DNA from: Alteribacter natronophilus
GTDB lineage: Bacteria; Bacillota; Bacilli; Bacillales; Salisediminibacteriaceae
Direction of reading: 5' to 3'
DNA length: 64,000 nucleotides
Assembly: GCF_006007885.1 (NCBI RefSeq)
Contig: NZ_VCRO01000001.1
Span: 124,001-188,000, forward strand
The translations under genes were made by a program, and so were the position numbers. Below the pieces are notes generated by a model. It was not told the origin of the DNA and searched no databases. It saw only the letters and a program-made list of their open reading frames with translations. Below, piece by piece: positions 9,647 to 17,917 of the stretch (its first letter is position 1; each line of letters starts with the position of its first letter).

Positions 9647-9679
9647 AGCCGGGTGCCCAAGACGGCACCCGGCTTTTTT
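9647..9679 (+). terminator. pepF terminator
   Basis: AGCCGGGTGCC / GGCACCCGGCT stem with a short loop, followed by six T. Confidence 0.93.
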
Positions 9680-9755
9680 CAATCAGACCCGTTTTCATTT
9701 TTTCACATCGGGGTATGGAAACCATGAAGACTGTAATTTTAAGGAGGCAGATCAA

Positions 9756-10409
9756 ATGAGTGATGATCATCTTTACAAACTGTCCCATTTTGAGCGGATC
9801 GGGGAGCTGCGGGACCTTGCCCCGGAGCAGGTGAATGCCTTTCTGGCGTTCGATGAAAAAGCGCTGGCGCCGGGTGAGCTGAGTGTGAAGACGAAAGAAT
9901 TGATCGCTGTGGCAGTAGCCCACGTCACCGGCTGCGCGTACTGTATTGAGGTACATACAGGAAAAGCGAAGCAGGAGGCGTCCAAAGAGGAAGTAGCAGA
10001 AGCAATCATGGTCGCCACTGCTCTCAAGGCCGGTTCTGCTGCTGCCCACGCGGTGAATGCCTACAACAGTTTTGACGGAAGAGGATCGGATGAAATGTTC
10101 AAGGCGTCCTACTTCGAGCGGATGCGTGAGGTTGCCCAGCAGGGCGGTGAAGCATTTGAAGCGTTCATGCAGTTTGACCGGGCGGCCATGAAAGGCGGAG
10201 CCGTCGATGCGAAGGAAAAAGAGCTGATTGCGATCGCTGTAGCCCATGTCACAGGCTGTCCTTACTGCATCCATGTTCATACGATGGGGGCAAAAGAAAA
10301 GGGAATTACCACCGAGGAATTGACCGAATCGGTGATGGTGGCAACAGCACTGAAAGCGGGATCTGCCATGGCCCACGGCGTGAATGCCCTGAATGCCTAC
10401 GACCGTTAA
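9756..10409 (+). CDS. Double-domain carboxymuconolactone decarboxylase / AhpD-like protein
   Basis: 217 residues made of two tandem copies of one AhpD-type domain. Each copy has ELIA(V/I)AVAHVTGC.YC followed by VATALKAGSA.AH..NA. The CxxC pairs are C60/C63 and C168/C171, each followed by a conserved histidine (H67, H175). AhpD-type CxxC-H sites support thiol peroxidase or reductase activity, so an antioxidant role is likely (family knowledge). Most homologues are single-domain and oligomerise; here the dimer appears to be fused. Strong AAGGAGG ribosome site. Single gene with a terminator at 10418-10453. Confidence 0.9.
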   Translation: MSDDHLYKLSHFERIGELRDLAPEQVNAFLAFDEKALAPGELSVKTKELIAVAVAHVTGCAYCIEVHTGKAKQEASKEEVAEAIMVATALKAGSAAAHAVNAYNSFDGRGSDEMFKASYFERMREVAQQGGEAFEAFMQFDRAAMKGGAVDAKEKELIAIAVAHVTGCPYCIHVHTMGAKEKGITTEELTESVMVATALKAGSAMAHGVNALNAYDR

Positions 10410-10417
10410 TAAACAGT

Positions 10418-10453
10418 AAAAGGACGGCTGTCTTCAATGACACCGTCCTTTTT
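10418..10453 (+). terminator. Terminator of the AhpD-like gene
   Basis: AAAGGACGG-c-TGTC / GACA-CCGTCCTTT stem, loop TTCAAT, then TTTT. Confidence 0.92.
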
Positions 10454-10536
10454 AATGAGGAAATTAATTTTTCTGGAGAGGAATTCATGAGGCAGGCTGG
10501 TTCATAGGTGGCGGATCAGGAGGTAAATGAGGCAAG

Positions 10537-10716
10537 TTAAGACGGACGGTAGTTACCGGAAGATTTTCTCTGATCCACTTCTTCAAATATTTTCAAATCC
10601 TGTTCTTTTGCATTCGAACCAGCAGATTGTTCAGTGTTCTTCCGCGTTCTGCTTTTCTGCTTACCGGAATCTTTTCTCTCGTCGTGTCTGTTCATTTCAG
10701 CATTATGACTGGTCAT
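10537..10716 (-). CDS. Small hydrophilic hypothetical protein
   Basis: A 59-residue, highly charged, low-complexity protein (many K, E, S, Q, N; no hydrophobic segment), ending RKSSGNYRPS. It has an ATG start preceded by GAAGGTG at 8 bases. The composition is like small spore or stress proteins, but I do not recognise the family. It lies alone in an otherwise poorly coding region, so it may be spurious. Confidence 0.4.
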   Translation of the reverse strand: MTSHNAEMNRHDERKDSGKQKSRTRKNTEQSAGSNAKEQDLKIFEEVDQRKSSGNYRPS

Positions 10717-11036
10717 GGAGAGAACACCTTCTTTCTGATTTTGGAATGGCTCCACCCCGCAACCGGTACATGCCCCGCGTTATGGAAGGAGAAAAATGGA
10801 GTATCTTTAGCGGGAACGTAAAAAAGCCGGAAAAGACAGGGATATCCCTCTGACTTTCCCAGCTTATAAGTTAGCTCTATTGTCTACTTATTACCGCGGG
10901 TCATGTATAGGTTTGGGGTGGAACATAAACGAGTATAACCCGGGATTGGATTTACTTCAAGCCCTGCGAGGAAAATAAGGCGTTTGAATCAGGATGGGAT
11001 CGGGAAATACGGCGAATGCCACCGGGATAATTTGGC
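10717..11036. other. Gene-free stretch
   Basis: No gene, repeat or clear hairpin is supported here. Open frames in it lack ribosome sites and resemble no family known to me. Confidence 0.5.
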
Positions 11037-11071
11037 ATAAAGAAAAGCAGCAGATCCTATGGGCCTGCTGC
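11037..11071 (-). terminator. Terminator of the DUF1540 gene
   Basis: On the minus strand GCAGCAG / CTGCTGC with an 11-base loop, then TTTTCTTT. It begins 9 bases after the stop codon. Confidence 0.88.
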
Positions 11072-11079
11072 AGATCGGG

Positions 11080-11241
11080 TTATGCATCCTGAATTGGTTT
11101 AAAAGTCTGGCAGTCAGTTTCATGATGATCCGAGGCTTTCTTTCCTTTACGGCTCGAAACGAAAATTTCTGTTGCTCCGCATTTACGGCCTTTTCTGTTC
11201 CATACGCAGTTTTCCACATCACAGAGAACGTCGTGAACCAC
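11080..11241 (-). CDS. DUF1540 domain protein
   Basis: 53-residue cysteine-rich protein that starts with GTG, a perfect GGAGGTGAT ribosome site lying five bases upstream. It carries the DUF1540 pattern: VLCDVENCVWN near the N-terminus, then C21, and SDHHETDCQTF near the C-terminus. The four cysteines (7, 12, 21, 44) probably bind a metal. Bacillus homologues are small cytosolic proteins of unknown function, several made in sporulating cells. The ATG-initiated frame on the same strand overlapping it has no ribosome site and is a shadow. Confidence 0.9.
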   Translation of the reverse strand: MVHDVLCDVENCVWNRKGRKCGATEIFVSSRKGKKASDHHETDCQTFKPIQDA

Positions 11242-11317
11242 TGGAAATCACCTCCGTAACTGAAAGTGTCATGCCACTGTATTTATGATGTTCCCGGACC
11301 GGCAGAAACGAAACGTA

Positions 11318-11343
11318 AAAAAAAGCCTGATTACTCAGGCTTC
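11318..11343 (-). terminator. Terminator overlapping the mpsC-like stop codon
   Basis: On the minus strand GCCTGA-gtaa-TCAGGC followed by eight T. The TAA stop of the upstream gene is inside the loop. Confidence 0.88.
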
Positions 11344-12017
11344 AGAATCAGAACAATGTAGCTTCTGTCCTTATCAAAATCCCAGGCCACGAACCGGTCT
11401 GTCACACGGCTTTTCAGAATGGTTTCAAACACCCCTGTATCAAGAAGTCTTTTTTCCAATCGCCTTTTTGCCAGGCGAAGCTGCTCGGAAAATCCTGTAC
11501 GAATCATTTCCTTCTCAATTTCCACAAGAATCCCGGTCCGGCGGATAATGAGTGTTCGGTCATTTAACTTGGAGGATTCAATGAGATTTGGCGCCTTTTC
11601 GGCAATTTCACTGAGCCGTTTAACCTGTTCGTGCATTTCTTTTTTTCCTTCATAATCGGCAAACTGCGCGTCTTCTTCATCACTGAGCACGCAGATGATC
11701 AGCCCGGTGCGGTTATCGATAGACCAGTCGTAATACACGCTCGCCACATCAGTCCCAGTCATAATCCGGACCTGGGCGCGGATATCGGGGATTATTTCCT
11801 TCATCATCAGGTCCCGTGTTTCTTCTATCTTCATATTTTTATTCTGTTTTTCCAGAACCCGCTCCATCGGGGCCAGAAAATCTCTCAGATATATGGTCAC
11901 TACAGGGTGCTCAATTGAGGCATATACCGACTGCGGCCCCTTTCCGAAATTGTCGCGGAACAGGCGGCCGGTGAAACTGGCAAGTTCAGCGTAATCAGGT
12001 TTTGTATTTGTGTCCAT
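11331..12017 (-). CDS. MpsC / DUF2294 family protein with two domains
   Basis: About 228 residues with two copies of the DUF2294 fold (about 5-108 and 112-228). The first has VTIYLRDFLAPMERVL and the second SKLNDRTLIIRRTGILVEIEKEMI; both copies carry D/N-R-T-L/G-I-I strands. In staphylococci MpsC is linked to the MpsAB cation/bicarbonate system; outside that context its role is unclear. The ATG at 12017 is favoured because AAAGGATGAGG lies just upstream; an ATG 9 bases earlier sits inside that ribosome site. Its stop lies inside the terminator loop. No mpsA/mpsB genes are in the window. Confidence 0.85.
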   Translation of the reverse strand: MDTNTKPDYAELASFTGRLFRDNFGKGPQSVYASIEHPVVTIYLRDFLAPMERVLEKQNKNMKIEETRDLMMKEIIPDIRAQVRIMTGTDVASVYYDWSIDNRTGLIICVLSDEEDAQFADYEGKKEMHEQVKRLSEIAEKAPNLIESSKLNDRTLIIRRTGILVEIEKEMIRTGFSEQLRLAKRRLEKRLLDTGVFETILKSRVTDRFVAWDFDKDRSYIVLILKPE

Positions 12018-12071
12018 ATGCCTCATCCTTTGGAGTTTGTCTAGGGGTATCTTTCCACTAACCCTCCCGGC

Positions 12072-12362
12072 TTAAACAATGATGCCGAGTGTTCCGTTTG
12101 TAAACATATAGTAGGCGAGAAACCCAAGCACGGCGGGAATGACCAGCCCAACAGCCCCGGTAATCATCGCAGTCAGTGCAAATGCGCTGCCTTTTTCCTT
12201 CGTTGCACGGATTTCCCTTAAAGCAAGGAACCCGAGGGCAATTGCAGCAATAGCAAGCACAATACTCACAAAAGGAAGTAAAAACAGAAGAATGGATAAA
12301 ATGCCGAAAATCATCCCGGTTGAGGCTTTCGGATTTGTTTTTTCAGGTCTATTGTCTGTCAT
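12072..12362 (-). CDS. DUF4190-like small membrane protein
   Basis: 96 residues: a short polar N-terminus, then a hydrophobic hairpin (about 17-48), a charged loop LREIRATKEKGS and a second pair of helices to the C-terminus. The loop and glycine pattern (GFLALREIR..EKG) is that of DUF4190 membrane proteins, of unknown function. GAGGTGCC ribosome site just upstream of the ATG. Same strand as the mpsC-like gene 54 bases downstream, so possibly cotranscribed. Confidence 0.75.
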   Translation of the reverse strand: MTDNRPEKTNPKASTGMIFGILSILLFLLPFVSIVLAIAAIALGFLALREIRATKEKGSAFALTAMITGAVGLVIPAVLGFLAYYMFTNGTLGIIV

Positions 12363-12490
12363 ATGGCACCTCTTTCAGTAAAATTTTTATTATGTACTCC
12401 CGTTACTTTTCCGGCGGGTGTAGGGAAAACAATACGGAGGCGTTCATTCGGAACTTTTCCCTAAGTATAATAGGGTTCAAACCCAGCCTT

Positions 12491-12948
12491 GATCCGTATC
12501 ATCACTCAGGAAAATGAGGGGAGTGATACGACTGCTGCGGAATCATATTAAAAATCAGCAGAAACAGCCGGAAGTGATACGATAATCGAGGAATCGTATT
12601 AAAACTCAGGAGAAACAGCCGGAAATGATACGATAATCGAGGAATCGTATTAAAACTCAGGAGAAACAGCTGGAAATGATGCGATAATCGCCGAATCGTA
12701 TTAAAACTCAGGAAAATGTGTCGGAAGTGATACGATTACCGCGGAATCGTATTAAAACTCAGCAGGAAAAGCCCGAAGTGATACGATTACCGCGGAATCG
12801 TATTAAAACTCAGGAAAATGTGCCGGAAGTGATGCAATTACCGCCGAATCATATTAAAACTCAGGAAAAACAGCCGGAAGTGATGCGAATACCGCCGAAT
12901 CGTATCATAACCCAGCAGAAACACTCCGAAGTGATACGACCGCTAACA
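12491..12948. repeat. 51-bp tandem array, most units containing a palindrome
   Basis: Eight full 51-bp units begin at 12519, 12570, 12621, 12672, 12723, 12774, 12825 and 12876, with partial units at both ends. In the best units the core is ATACGATT-a-CCGCGG-AATCGTAT, a 23-base near-perfect palindrome; other units keep the outer arms with G-U changes, and at least two have mismatched arms. Linkers (TAAAACTCAGGAAAA...) vary. The period is a multiple of three, so part of the array reads as 17-residue protein repeats, but three units have in-frame TAA. It lies between two minus-strand genes and abuts the stop of the downstream-coordinate one. Confidence 0.95.
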
Positions 12949-12949
12949 T

Positions 12950-13120
12950 CTATGACCCAATCAGGATAACAGCAAAAAATCCACCGACGATCAGGGCGGC
13001 AGAGGCGTGGATGCGGTCTTCTCCCACGTCCTGGCGGTCTCTCACCTTCTCGGCAATGGTGATTGTTTTGTTAAAGAAAATAACGGCACATGCAATCAGA
13101 ATAAAAATGGCAAAAATCAT
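12950..13120 (-). CDS. Small membrane protein of 56 residues
   Basis: The ATG at 13120 follows GAAAGGA at 8 bases. The protein has an N-terminal transmembrane helix (MIFAIFILIACAVIFF), a charged middle (EKVRDRQDVGEDRIH) and a C-terminal helix (AALIVGGFFAVILIGS). A two-helix hairpin with a short cytosolic or external loop is likely. I do not recognise the family. Its stop codon directly abuts the 51-bp repeat array. It is the gene after the dicarboxylate symporter on the same strand, but a terminator separates them. Confidence 0.7.
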   Translation of the reverse strand: MIFAIFILIACAVIFFNKTITIAEKVRDRQDVGEDRIHASAALIVGGFFAVILIGS

Positions 13121-13177
13121 GTTAAAATCCTTTCTTTAAGAAGAAGTCTATATGGAATACAGCATATATTCACCAGT

Positions 13178-13212
13178 AAAAAAGCCCCTTCAGAGCGGCA
13201 GCTCTGCGGGGC
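13178..13212 (-). terminator. Terminator of the dicarboxylate symporter
   Basis: Minus-strand GCCCCGCAGAGC / GCTCTgaAGGGGC hairpin with loop TGCC, then TTTTTT. Confidence 0.9.
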
Positions 13213-13223
13213 CTGGTCTGCTG

Positions 13224-13260
13224 CAGGATTCCGGTTACAGTGGGAATCCTGTTTTATTTT
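13224..13260 (+). other. Second hairpin next to the symporter stop
   Basis: CAGGATTCC / GGAATCCTG stem with a 9-10-base loop, followed on the + strand by TTTTATTTTT. As a terminator it would act on + strand transcripts entering the symporter gene from its 3' side. No + gene precedes it, so it may guard against antisense transcription. Confidence 0.5.
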
Positions 13261-14480
13261 TCCTCAGCAGTGTGTTCATCTTCGTCGAGTGGTTCGTTCC
13301 GGTCGATGACGACAGCTCCTGTGGCGTCGCCGACGACGTTGACGCTTGTGCGGAACATGTCGAGGATCCGGTCGATACCGGCGATGAGTGCGATTCCTTC
13401 AAGCGGCAGATCGATGCTCGTGAGAACGAGTGTGAGCATGATGAGTCCTGCGCCGGGAACGCCTGCGGTTCCGATACTGGCAAGAGTTGCGATGAGAACA
13501 ACCATCAGCAGCTGCATCATCGTCAGTTCGATGCCGTAGAACTGGGCAATAAAGAGTACGGCCACACCCTGGTAAATGGCGGTTCCGTCCATGTTAATTG
13601 TTGCTCCCAGCGGAAGGACGAAGCTGCTCGTGCCCTTGGATACGCCGAGGTTTTCGGTCGTGTTCTTCATCGTAATTGGCAGTGTGCCGGCGCTGCTTGC
13701 CGAGCTGAAGGCAAAAATACCGGCAGGTGCGATTCCCTTCAGAAACTTGATCGGGCTCATGCGGCCGAGCGTTTTCACGGCAAGTCCGTACGTGATGGCT
13801 ACGTGCAGAATACACGCTGTAGCCACGGCCAGTATGACTTTCCCGAGGGGGAGAAGAATGGCGAGGCCGTGATCACCGACGATCGGTGCCACAAGGCCGA
13901 ATACCCCGATCGGAGCCAGAAGAATGACGAAGCTCGTGATTTTGAACATCACTTCCGAGAAGCCTTCGAAAAACGTCAGTACAGGACGGGCTTTCTGTCC
14001 GACTGCCGCGATGGCGATCCCGAGGAACAGGGCAAAAAAGATGATCTGCAGGATATTGCCTTCCACGAGAGCTTCAAACGGGTTTGTCGGAATGATGTTT
14101 AACAGCGTGTCCACAACACCCTCGGGCTGTTCCACATCGGCTGCGGTTTCGTCGATGGATTCCGGCGGGATGTCCACTCCTGCACCGGGGCTGAAGAGAA
14201 AGCCCATCCCGAGGCCAAGCGAAATGGCGATAGCGGAAGTGGCGAGATAGTAGGCAACGGTTTTTCCGCCGAGCCGTCCCATCTTCTGCAGGTCACCGGT
14301 TCCGGCAACGCCCACGACGAGGGTAGCGAGAATCAATGGTGCAATGATGAACTGGATGAGTCTCAGAAATGCATCCCCGAGCGGTGCGACTACGGCGATA
14401 TCGGGGCCGAAGATGGCGCCGAGAATCACTGCCGCAACGAACGCAATCAGGATCTGCGTAAGGAAGTTAATTTTCTTCAT
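13254..14480 (-). CDS. Dicarboxylate/amino acid:cation symporter (DAACS family)
   Basis: Secondary transporter of glutamate/aspartate or C4-dicarboxylates driven by Na+ or H+; 408 residues with the GltPh-type fold. Visible signatures are the HP1 serine-rich loop (FAFSSASSAGTLP), NMDGTAIYQG in TM7, the HP2 segment SIGTAGVPGAG and the TM8 DRILDMFRTSVNVVGDATGA motif that binds the substrate amino group and carboxylate. The extracellular loop rich in acidic residues (DIPPESIDETAADVEQPEG) may reflect a saline habitat. The ATG at 14480 is preferred, with GTGAGG 11 bases upstream. A perfect palindrome TTTAACGTTAAA (14509-14520) lies in its leader. Confidence 0.93.
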   Translation of the reverse strand: MKKINFLTQILIAFVAAVILGAIFGPDIAVVAPLGDAFLRLIQFIIAPLILATLVVGVAGTGDLQKMGRLGGKTVAYYLATSAIAISLGLGMGFLFSPGAGVDIPPESIDETAADVEQPEGVVDTLLNIIPTNPFEALVEGNILQIIFFALFLGIAIAAVGQKARPVLTFFEGFSEVMFKITSFVILLAPIGVFGLVAPIVGDHGLAILLPLGKVILAVATACILHVAITYGLAVKTLGRMSPIKFLKGIAPAGIFAFSSASSAGTLPITMKNTTENLGVSKGTSSFVLPLGATINMDGTAIYQGVAVLFIAQFYGIELTMMQLLMVVLIATLASIGTAGVPGAGLIMLTLVLTSIDLPLEGIALIAGIDRILDMFRTSVNVVGDATGAVVIDRNEPLDEDEHTAEEK

Positions 14481-14947
14481 ATGTAAAAGGAACCTCACTT
14501 TCTATCCGGTTTAACGTTAAAGATACCACATCAGTGGGGCGTTTGTGGAGAGGAGAAGGAAATGGAAGCAGGATAGGATATTTTACGGTTTATTCGGAAT
14601 TGTTGTTTCATTTCGCTGCAGGAGGAAGTTTTCCACAGCAGTCGCCGTCTTCAGCTCCATGACTTAAGTTGTGCAAAAAGGTCTCATCGAAAACAATCTT
14701 CATTATAATCCGATTTCCGGTCCCATAACCCTGCAGGAAGAAAGAATCATTTTTTACAAATTTTGAATATCAGTTTCTGTCGAACACATCATGCGTGAGA
14801 CCCTTGCGTTTAAAAGTTTTAAGTCAAAAGGTTGACTGTTCCAATTTACTTCGTGATGCGAAACTACTGTTTTTAGATTTTTCTGACAAATTTTCCGTAG
14901 GCTGTGGTACCTTTAGGACATTCAATCTGGAAAGGGGTACATAGCTT
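14481..14947. other. Gene-free stretch between symporter and first subtilisin
   Basis: Holds the palindrome TTTAACGTTAAA (14509-14520) near the symporter start and a degraded fragment of the MITE-like element (about 14590-14640). The rest, AT-rich, is presumably the regulatory region of the protease gene. No further gene is supported. Confidence 0.6.
14590..14640. repeat. Degraded end fragment of the MITE-like element
   Basis: TTCGGAATTGTTGTTTCATT and CGCTGCAGGAGGAAG-TTTTCC align with the terminus plus subterminal part of the elements at 57076 and 58647, with several differences. Confidence 0.5.
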
Positions 14948-16456
14948 ATGAAACGTTCATTGAAGTTAACAGGGACAGCGGCGCTTGCGGCGATGCTGCT
15001 CGTGCCTTCGCTCGGTTTTTCCTCACCGGGTGATGGTGATCTGAAAGTAACATCCGACGGGGAGGAGAAGCGGTTTGTCGTCACGTTTAAATCCGAAAGC
15101 CTTCCTGCAGATGTGGAGCAGATGATTCTTGAGGCTGGAGGAGAGGTGACGTACGAAATCGGTGAAATCGGCGTACTCGAAGCTTCCACCGAGGAGCCGC
15201 TTGATTTTCTGAAGGCGATTACGAGTGAAGGAGATGTGCTGGGCGTTTCACCTTCTATGGAAGTGACGCTCGATCTGCCTGAGTTTGACTTTGACATCGA
15301 CGAAGGTTTTGCAGGCGGGGACAACCCGGGTGTCCTTGATCCGGATGAAAGCATCTGGGAATCCGGATGGCAGTGGGATATTGAAAAAACAACTCAGAAC
15401 GGGGCAAGCCATGACGTGCACAGCGGTACCCATGACGTAGTAGTCGGCGTCATCGACACCGGATTCGACTTTGATCACCCGGATCTCAAGGACAACATTA
15501 TCGGCGGTCCGGAAGGCTCACGTACGTTTGTACCGGGCACCGAGGACAGCTGGGATAACCAGAGTCACGGGACGCACGTGGCAGGAACGATTGCCGGTAA
15601 CGGCCGGATGAAAGGGGTAGCACCGGATGCGGGGCTGAAATCCTACCGGGTATTCAACACAGGCGGCGCCCAGCAGATCTGGATTACTGACGCGATTATT
15701 GCTGCGGCCGATGACGGTGTGGACGTTATCAACATGAGCCTTGGCGGCACACGCGTGAAAGGGCAGTGGTTCTATACTGATCCTGCCACAGGCGAGCGGG
15801 TTCGCCTTGGCAACAACCAGGCAGCCGATGTGGTGGCCTACAAGCGGGCAATCGACTATGCTGTTGAGCGTAACGTAACGGTTGTTTCTTCTGCCGGTAA
15901 CTCAGCCCAGGATATGAGCAACCCTCGTAAGGTGGCCGAGTGGATCGAGGGAAATGCTGGCCCTGAGTATGACGTTCGCGGGGCCGCGTGGTTCGTACCG
16001 GCTTCCATCCCTGGTGTGATTACCGTTTCTGCTATGGGCGGCGGTTTTGACACAGATGACCGTCTCGCCTTCTACTCGAACTACGGAAATGGCGCCATCG
16101 ACATCGGTGCACCAGGCGGCGATCTTGGTCCTGAAGGGTACGATGCTGCTGACGACTTTAAGTTCCTTGTACTGAGCACAGTTCCTACGTATATGGACGG
16201 CCAGTCTGCACGGGGTAAAGATGTGTTCGGTGAGAACGGATACGGCTGGAAAGGCGGCACTTCCATGGCTGCGCCTCAGGTAAGTGGAGCAGCAGCTGCC
16301 TACATCTCCCAGGTGTACGAGGAAACCGGCAAAAAGCCAACACCAAGACAGGTACAGAATCGTCTTCAGCAGTCTGCTGAACGGGTGGACACTCCCGGAT
16401 ACAGCCGTCATTACGGTCACGGGCGAGTAAATGCCTATCAGGCACTGACACGCTGA
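14948..16456 (+). CDS. Secreted subtilisin-like serine protease (S8), first of a tandem pair
   Basis: 502 residues. Signal peptide about 1-25, an inhibitor-type propeptide (KRFVVTFKSESLP...), then the catalytic domain. The triad is D170 (VIDTGFDFDHPD), H207 (SHGTHVAGT) and S439 (GTSMAAP), with the oxyanion asparagine in SSAGNSAQ. Acidic stretches (DLPEFDFDIDEGF) fit an extracellular protein of a saline or alkaline habitat. The start lies 12 bases after GAAAGGGG. It is followed after 83 bases by a paralogous protease; only a weak hairpin lies between, so both may share a transcript. Confidence 0.95.
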   Translation: MKRSLKLTGTAALAAMLLVPSLGFSSPGDGDLKVTSDGEEKRFVVTFKSESLPADVEQMILEAGGEVTYEIGEIGVLEASTEEPLDFLKAITSEGDVLGVSPSMEVTLDLPEFDFDIDEGFAGGDNPGVLDPDESIWESGWQWDIEKTTQNGASHDVHSGTHDVVVGVIDTGFDFDHPDLKDNIIGGPEGSRTFVPGTEDSWDNQSHGTHVAGTIAGNGRMKGVAPDAGLKSYRVFNTGGAQQIWITDAIIAAADDGVDVINMSLGGTRVKGQWFYTDPATGERVRLGNNQAADVVAYKRAIDYAVERNVTVVSSAGNSAQDMSNPRKVAEWIEGNAGPEYDVRGAAWFVPASIPGVITVSAMGGGFDTDDRLAFYSNYGNGAIDIGAPGGDLGPEGYDAADDFKFLVLSTVPTYMDGQSARGKDVFGENGYGWKGGTSMAAPQVSGAAAAYISQVYEETGKKPTPRQVQNRLQQSAERVDTPGYSRHYGHGRVNAYQALTR

Positions 16457-16472
16457 TCTTAAATTGAACTGC

Positions 16473-16510
16473 GGGGCCGGGTGGAAAACTCACCGGCCCT
16501 GATTTATTTT
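16473..16510 (+). terminator. Weak intergenic hairpin / attenuator between the two proteases
   Basis: GGGCCGGGTG / CACCGGCCC stem with one bulged G, followed by GATTTATTTT rather than a clean U tract; it may reduce rather than end transcription. Confidence 0.5.
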
Positions 16511-16539
16511 CAAATCAATGTACAGGAGGTAATGAACAG

Positions 16540-17910
16540 ATGAAAAAGTCTCTTTTTGCATGGACCCTTGTGGGCGGTATTACGCTTAGCGGACTCGTAG
16601 CCGGCCATCAGGCGCATGCCTGGAATGACGGCGGGGACCCAATGGAAACCGGTGACGATCAGGAGTATCTTGTGTTATTTAACAGCGGGAAGATTAACGA
16701 GGCGGCCCTCGATGAGCTGTATGAGGCCGGTGCGGAACTCCTTTACGAGGCACCGGAAGTGGGTCTTGTATCGCTCACTGCTGAAGACGAGGCGTTTCTC
16801 GAAGCAGCCAGGGACGTACAGGGAATTACGGCAGTAAGCCGCAGCTTTGAAATTGAGACCAATGATCTGATGTTTGAAAAGGACGAGGATCTTTTCCCGG
16901 CTGAGAATAGTGAGGAAGCGGATCTGTTCGAGCAGTACCAGTGGGATATAAAAAGAGTTACAGGCGACACAGCCGCGTGGGACATTACAAAGGGCTCCCA
17001 CGATGTGGTTGTCGGTGTAATTGACACGGGTGTGGATTTCACCCACCCGGATCTGGAGGATAACCTCCTCTGGGGGAAAGCGTTCCATCCGGATGCCAAC
17101 GGGGAAGAGGACGCGTACCGTGATTCCGGCATGCACGGCACCCATGTTGCCGGCTCAATCGCTGCCAACGGCCGTTCCCTCGGTGTTGGACCGGAGCTGG
17201 GGCTTGCCTCCTACCGTGTCACCAACGATCAGGGCCGCATGAACTGGGCGGGGATTCTCGACGCCATCACCACGGCTGCCGATGACGGCGTGGATGTGGC
17301 AAACCTGAGCCTTGGAACGTACACGTTCATCAATCAGGAGCAGGACCGTCTCCTGCGCCTGTCATCCATGCGCGCTGTTCAGTATGCCAATCAGAAAGGT
17401 ATGATTATTGTCGGTGCGAACGGAAACAACGCCTTTGATCTCGGCAAGCCGGTAACAACCGAGCCGGGGGAGGGCAAAATCCGCGGGCCGCTCTTTGATA
17501 CCTTTACTGACATTCCCGGTGTGATCAGTGTATCCGCCACCAGCGACCGTGACACGCTGACCTACTACTCAAATTACGGGTTCCGCAATGTGGACCTTGC
17601 TGCCCCGGGCGGGGATTTTGGTCCTGAATGGCCAAATGAGGACGGGGACACCTCCCTGCAGCAGCCTGAATCCCGTGCCTACAGCACCATCCCGGTGGAG
17701 CGTGGTTCTTACGGCTGGGCAATGGGCACAAGCATGGCCGCTCCTAAAGTGGCAGCCGTGGCTGCGCTCGTGAAGTCGGAGAACCCCGGTTTCAGCCGTG
17801 CGCGCGTCGTGAACCGCCTTCAGCAGACAGCCGAAAAGCTGGACGGAGGCGGTCACAGTGAGTACTTCGGTCACGGACTTGTGGACGCGGAGGCTGCACT
17901 GACAAGATAG
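16540..17910 (+). CDS. Secreted subtilisin-like serine protease (S8), second of pair
   Basis: 456 residues with a signal peptide ending AHA (about residue 27). It has an acidic propeptide (YLVLFNSGKINEAALDELYEAGAELLYEAPEVG split across an I9-like fold) and a catalytic domain with D162 (VIDTGVDFTHPD), H199 (MHGTHVAGS) and S398 (GTSMAAP). The oxyanion loop is GANGNNAF, with the asparagine kept but the usual SAGN altered. It shares its architecture with the upstream gene but is well diverged, so the duplication is old. Good AGGAGG site. A strong terminator follows, lying inside the convergent neighbour's coding sequence. Confidence 0.94.
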   Translation: MKKSLFAWTLVGGITLSGLVAGHQAHAWNDGGDPMETGDDQEYLVLFNSGKINEAALDELYEAGAELLYEAPEVGLVSLTAEDEAFLEAARDVQGITAVSRSFEIETNDLMFEKDEDLFPAENSEEADLFEQYQWDIKRVTGDTAAWDITKGSHDVVVGVIDTGVDFTHPDLEDNLLWGKAFHPDANGEEDAYRDSGMHGTHVAGSIAANGRSLGVGPELGLASYRVTNDQGRMNWAGILDAITTAADDGVDVANLSLGTYTFINQEQDRLLRLSSMRAVQYANQKGMIIVGANGNNAFDLGKPVTTEPGEGKIRGPLFDTFTDIPGVISVSATSDRDTLTYYSNYGFRNVDLAAPGGDFGPEWPNEDGDTSLQQPESRAYSTIPVERGSYGWAMGTSMAAPKVAAVAALVKSENPGFSRARVVNRLQQTAEKLDGGGHSEYFGHGLVDAEAALTR

Positions 17911-17917
17911 ATTGTGT

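Noticed and set aside
12491-12948. CRISPR array
   Set aside because: No unique spacers: the units are continuous repeats with only a few variable positions, and no cas genes are nearby.
12718-12969. Apparent repeat protein with a 17-residue period in the 12.5-kb array
   Set aside because: Only part of the array is open; three upstream units have in-frame TAA, there is no ribosome site, and the conserved feature is the DNA palindrome rather than the reading frame.
13152-14102. 316-codon plus-strand frame over the dicarboxylate symporter
   Set aside because: Shadow of a clear DAACS transporter on the other strand; Asp/His/Cys-rich with no family.
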